DNA from: Patescibacteria group bacterium
Lineage (GTDB): Bacteria; Patescibacteriota; Minisyncoccia; Minisyncoccales; Minisyncoccaceae
DNA: 6,167 bases
NCBI GenBank assembly: GCA_012798645.1
Contig: JAAZMU010000075.1
Location: forward strand, 1-6,167
Direction of reading: 5' to 3'
Below are positions 4,362 through 6,167 of this stretch, in pieces. The notes beneath the pieces are model-generated. The model made no database searches. It was given only the letters and a program-made list of their open reading frames with translations, and was not told the DNA's origin. A program made the position numbers and the translations under genes. Positions within the stretch are counted from its first letter, which is position 1. Every line of letters begins with the position of its first letter.

Positions 4362-6167
4362 CCTTCTTAGTCTTTCCATAATCTGACTGTCAATGGCTTT
4401 TCTATCGGAACCATGCTTGAGCAGATAATATTCTTTAATCTTTTTTGAAAGCTCTGTATTGGATTTACTTGGAGCAAATGTTTTGCCATCAAAAGGTTTT
4501 GACATTTTCCCCTCTACCATAAGTCTTGTGTAGAAGTGGAAGTTGTCTTGTCCTGTTAAGTCTTTTAAATTAAAGGTAGGTTCAAATTGTTTTTGCATAA
4601 ATTCTCCGTCCTCTACTCCGATTCTAAAGACAACCATACTTCCAATGTTTCCAAAAACAGAGTCTCTGATAAGCTCAGGAAGTTGCCCTATAAACTGGTG
4701 AGAAACGGTTAAACATAGTCTGTATTTCCTTGCCTCGGATAAAATAGTGGAAATGCTATCTGTGGCAAAGTTTTGAAACTCATCAATGTAAAAGTAAAAG
4801 TCTTTTCGCTCGTGCTCTACTTGATCAACTCTTGAAAAGGCTGCCATAACAAGCTTGCCTACAATGATTAAGCCTAAAAGAGAGGAATTAAGCTCTCCTA
4901 ACTTACCTTTAGAAAGGTTAATAAGGAAAATCTTTTTATGATCCATTATCTCCCTAAAGTTAAAAGTGCTTTTTTCTTGTCCAATAATAGGTCTTACATA
5001 GTCATTTGTAATAAAAGTATTGAATTTAGAGGTGATATAGGGCACCATATTTTGAAGGGCAGCATCTCCTCCTGCTTTTTCTGCTTCTTTTTCCCAAAAG
5101 TCTTTTACAATAATGTTTTGGCATTTAAAAAGTAATCTTCTTCTAAAGGAGGCATCTGATAATACTCTAGGAACTTCAATTAAGGTATAGGTTTCATTAG
5201 GGTCATCCATTAAAAGCAAAAGTGCGTTTTTGGCATATTGTTCAAACATAGGTCCGCCTGTTTGCTTTAAATCGTATAGTTTATCAAATATGTTGATTAG
5301 TTCGTTTACAATAAAAGTTTTTTGTTCGGGATGATTAACATCATATTCAAGCATATTTAAGCCAACACATCTTTCAAGGTCTCCTGGGTCAAACAAAACA
5401 ACATCTTTTAATCTGTTTTCTGGTATTTTGCCTAAAATGTCTTCTATTAAATCTCCATGCGGGTCAATTACGGCAAGCCCATCACCATTTAAAATATCTT
5501 GCTCTATTAGGTTAGATAAAAAAGCGGATTTACCAGTACCAGTTTGTCCTATTGTATAGATATGTCTTCTTCTGTCGTCTGTTCCAATTTTAATATTAGT
5601 TTTAGTTCCTCTAAAGTCATTAAAGCCTAAAAGAAGACCTTGCTTTGGAATATCTATTGGAGCAGGTGCTGACCTTGACAAAAGCTCTGATACATGTGGT
5701 GTCTTTGAAAAGGGAGTGCCAAAGTGGAAAATACTGGCAAGCTCTTCTGTGCTTAAAGTGAGCTTGTTTTTTTTATCAAAGGTTCTAAAGCTAAAGTTAA
5801 AAGCTAGGTTTTTAGCTTTTCTTCCTTTTGCATTTAAAATTTTGAAACTGTTTAAATCAGGGGCGCTAAATTGGTCAAAAACACTTACAATTTGTCTAAA
5901 TTCATATTCTCCTGCTTCTTTTGATTTAGCAGAAACAAAAACTCTAATGTTTGCATCAAAATTATGTTTAGAGAGCTTACTTTCAAGGCTTTTTAAAAGG
6001 GCTTCGTTTACTTTACTTGCTTGGTTTTCTTTTTCTGCCTTGAATAAAGAGAGAATGTTTGTGTCTGATAAGGCAGAATAAAAGCCTTTGCCTTTGGCAA
6101 CTTCATTTAAAATCTGCTTGCCTCTAGTTTTCCAACTACTGGATCCATTTTTAACTACTAATTGAAT
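4356..6167 (-). CDS. Type IV secretion/conjugation coupling-type ATPase, N-terminus cut by window edge
   Basis: A VirD4/TraD- and HerA-like motor that in known relatives binds DNA or substrates at the inner membrane and drives transport with ATP. In the 603 visible residues, 1-150 form a cytosolic mixed region leading to TLSTEELASIFHF and then an APAPID..GLLLGFNDFRG linker. The ATPase core follows: Walker A GQTGTGKS (207-214, Lys213), Walker B LAVIDPHGD (231-239), a second acidic motif FYIDEFQNF (459-467) typical of TraG/TraD C-terminal domains, and SHQFIGQL (489-496) with conserved Gln. All key ATPase residues are present. The frame is open to the right edge with conserved-looking sequence throughout, so the TTG at 5681 is not the true start; any membrane anchor lies outside the window. 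It ends in TAG, 57 bases before the 542-residue gene. Whether it moves DNA, protein or pilin cannot be told from here. Confidence 0.92.
   Translation of the reverse strand: MQLVVKNGSSSWKTRGKQILNEVAKGKGFYSALSDTNILSLFKAEKENQASKVNEALLKSLESKLSKHNFDANIRVFVSAKSKEAGEYEFRQIVSVFDQFSAPDLNSFKILNAKGRKAKNLAFNFSFRTFDKKNKLTLSTEELASIFHFGTPFSKTPHVSELLSRSAPAPIDIPKQGLLLGFNDFRGTKTNIKIGTDDRRRHIYTIGQTGTGKSAFLSNLIEQDILNGDGLAVIDPHGDLIEDILGKIPENRLKDVVLFDPGDLERCVGLNMLEYDVNHPEQKTFIVNELINIFDKLYDLKQTGGPMFEQYAKNALLLLMDDPNETYTLIEVPRVLSDASFRRRLLFKCQNIIVKDFWEKEAEKAGGDAALQNMVPYITSKFNTFITNDYVRPIIGQEKSTFNFREIMDHKKIFLINLSKGKLGELNSSLLGLIIVGKLVMAAFSRVDQVEHERKDFYFYIDEFQNFATDSISTILSEARKYRLCLTVSHQFIGQLPELIRDSVFGNIGSMVVFRIGVEDGEFMQKQFEPTFNLKDLTGQDNFHFYTRLMVEGKMSKPFDGKTFAPSKSNTELSKKIKEYYLLKHGSDRKAIDSQIMERLRRI

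Noticed and set aside
4938..6081. Plus-strand frames opposite the ATPase gene
   Set aside because: The minus strand encodes conserved ATPase motifs through this whole stretch, including upstream of 5681.
1..6167. Recoded TGA (Gly or Trp) as in some Patescibacteria and Mycoplasma
   Set aside because: All six genes read through without in-frame TGA, while Gly and Trp use GGN and TGG, so the standard code suffices.
1..6167. tRNA or rRNA genes, CRISPR arrays, insertion sequences, attachment sites
   Set aside because: No cloverleaf with TTCGAATC-type arm, rRNA-like conserved blocks, regular spaced repeats or transposase motifs were seen; nearly all bases are in coding frames.

Overview
The window is AT-rich bacterial DNA with every supported gene on the minus strand, so transcription runs from high to low coordinates. 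The best guess at the source is a member of the Candidate Phyla Radiation (Patescibacteria). The evidence is the style of the coupling-type ATPase (coiled-coil/ferredoxin-like front part, the TxELAxIFHF and APAP/LG-N-RG linker motifs, then a TraD/HerA-like ATPase core), a small DUF5663-like protein, and a glycine-rich membrane protein with long charged helices. This is recognition from memory of the families, not a search result. The reading frames fit the standard bacterial code: no in-frame TGA has to be read through.

Layout in transcription order. (1) 6167-4356: a conjugation/type IV secretion-type ATPase, cut at its N-terminus by the window edge. (2) 4298-2670: a 542-residue charged coiled-coil protein with a two-unit 39-residue repeat, a hydrophobic Gly/Ala-rich membrane region and a C-terminal helical module. 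(3) 2650-2366: a 94-residue DUF5663-like protein whose second half resembles the C-terminus of (2). (4) 2376-2023: a 117-residue helical protein, overlapping (3) by 11 bases. (5) 2017-1376: a 213-residue acidic, proline-rich protein of unknown function. (6) 1286-1: the first 428 residues of a ClpB-type disaggregase, cut by the left edge.

Genes 1 to 5 are tightly packed (57, 19, -11 and 5 bases between them) and look like one operon. The first gene is a DNA-pumping or substrate-recruiting ATPase of a membrane secretion/uptake machine. The second is probably a membrane partner, and the three small proteins are plausible soluble accessory factors; these partnerships are inference from gene order. 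The 89-base gap before clpB holds a promoter-like sequence (TTGACA, 16 bases, TATCAT with an upstream TG), followed by two hairpins whose arms can pair in alternative ways. The second hairpin ends in a U-run, so it may be the operon terminator, a clpB attenuator, or both. No RNA genes, CRISPR arrays, insertion sequences or integration sites were seen.
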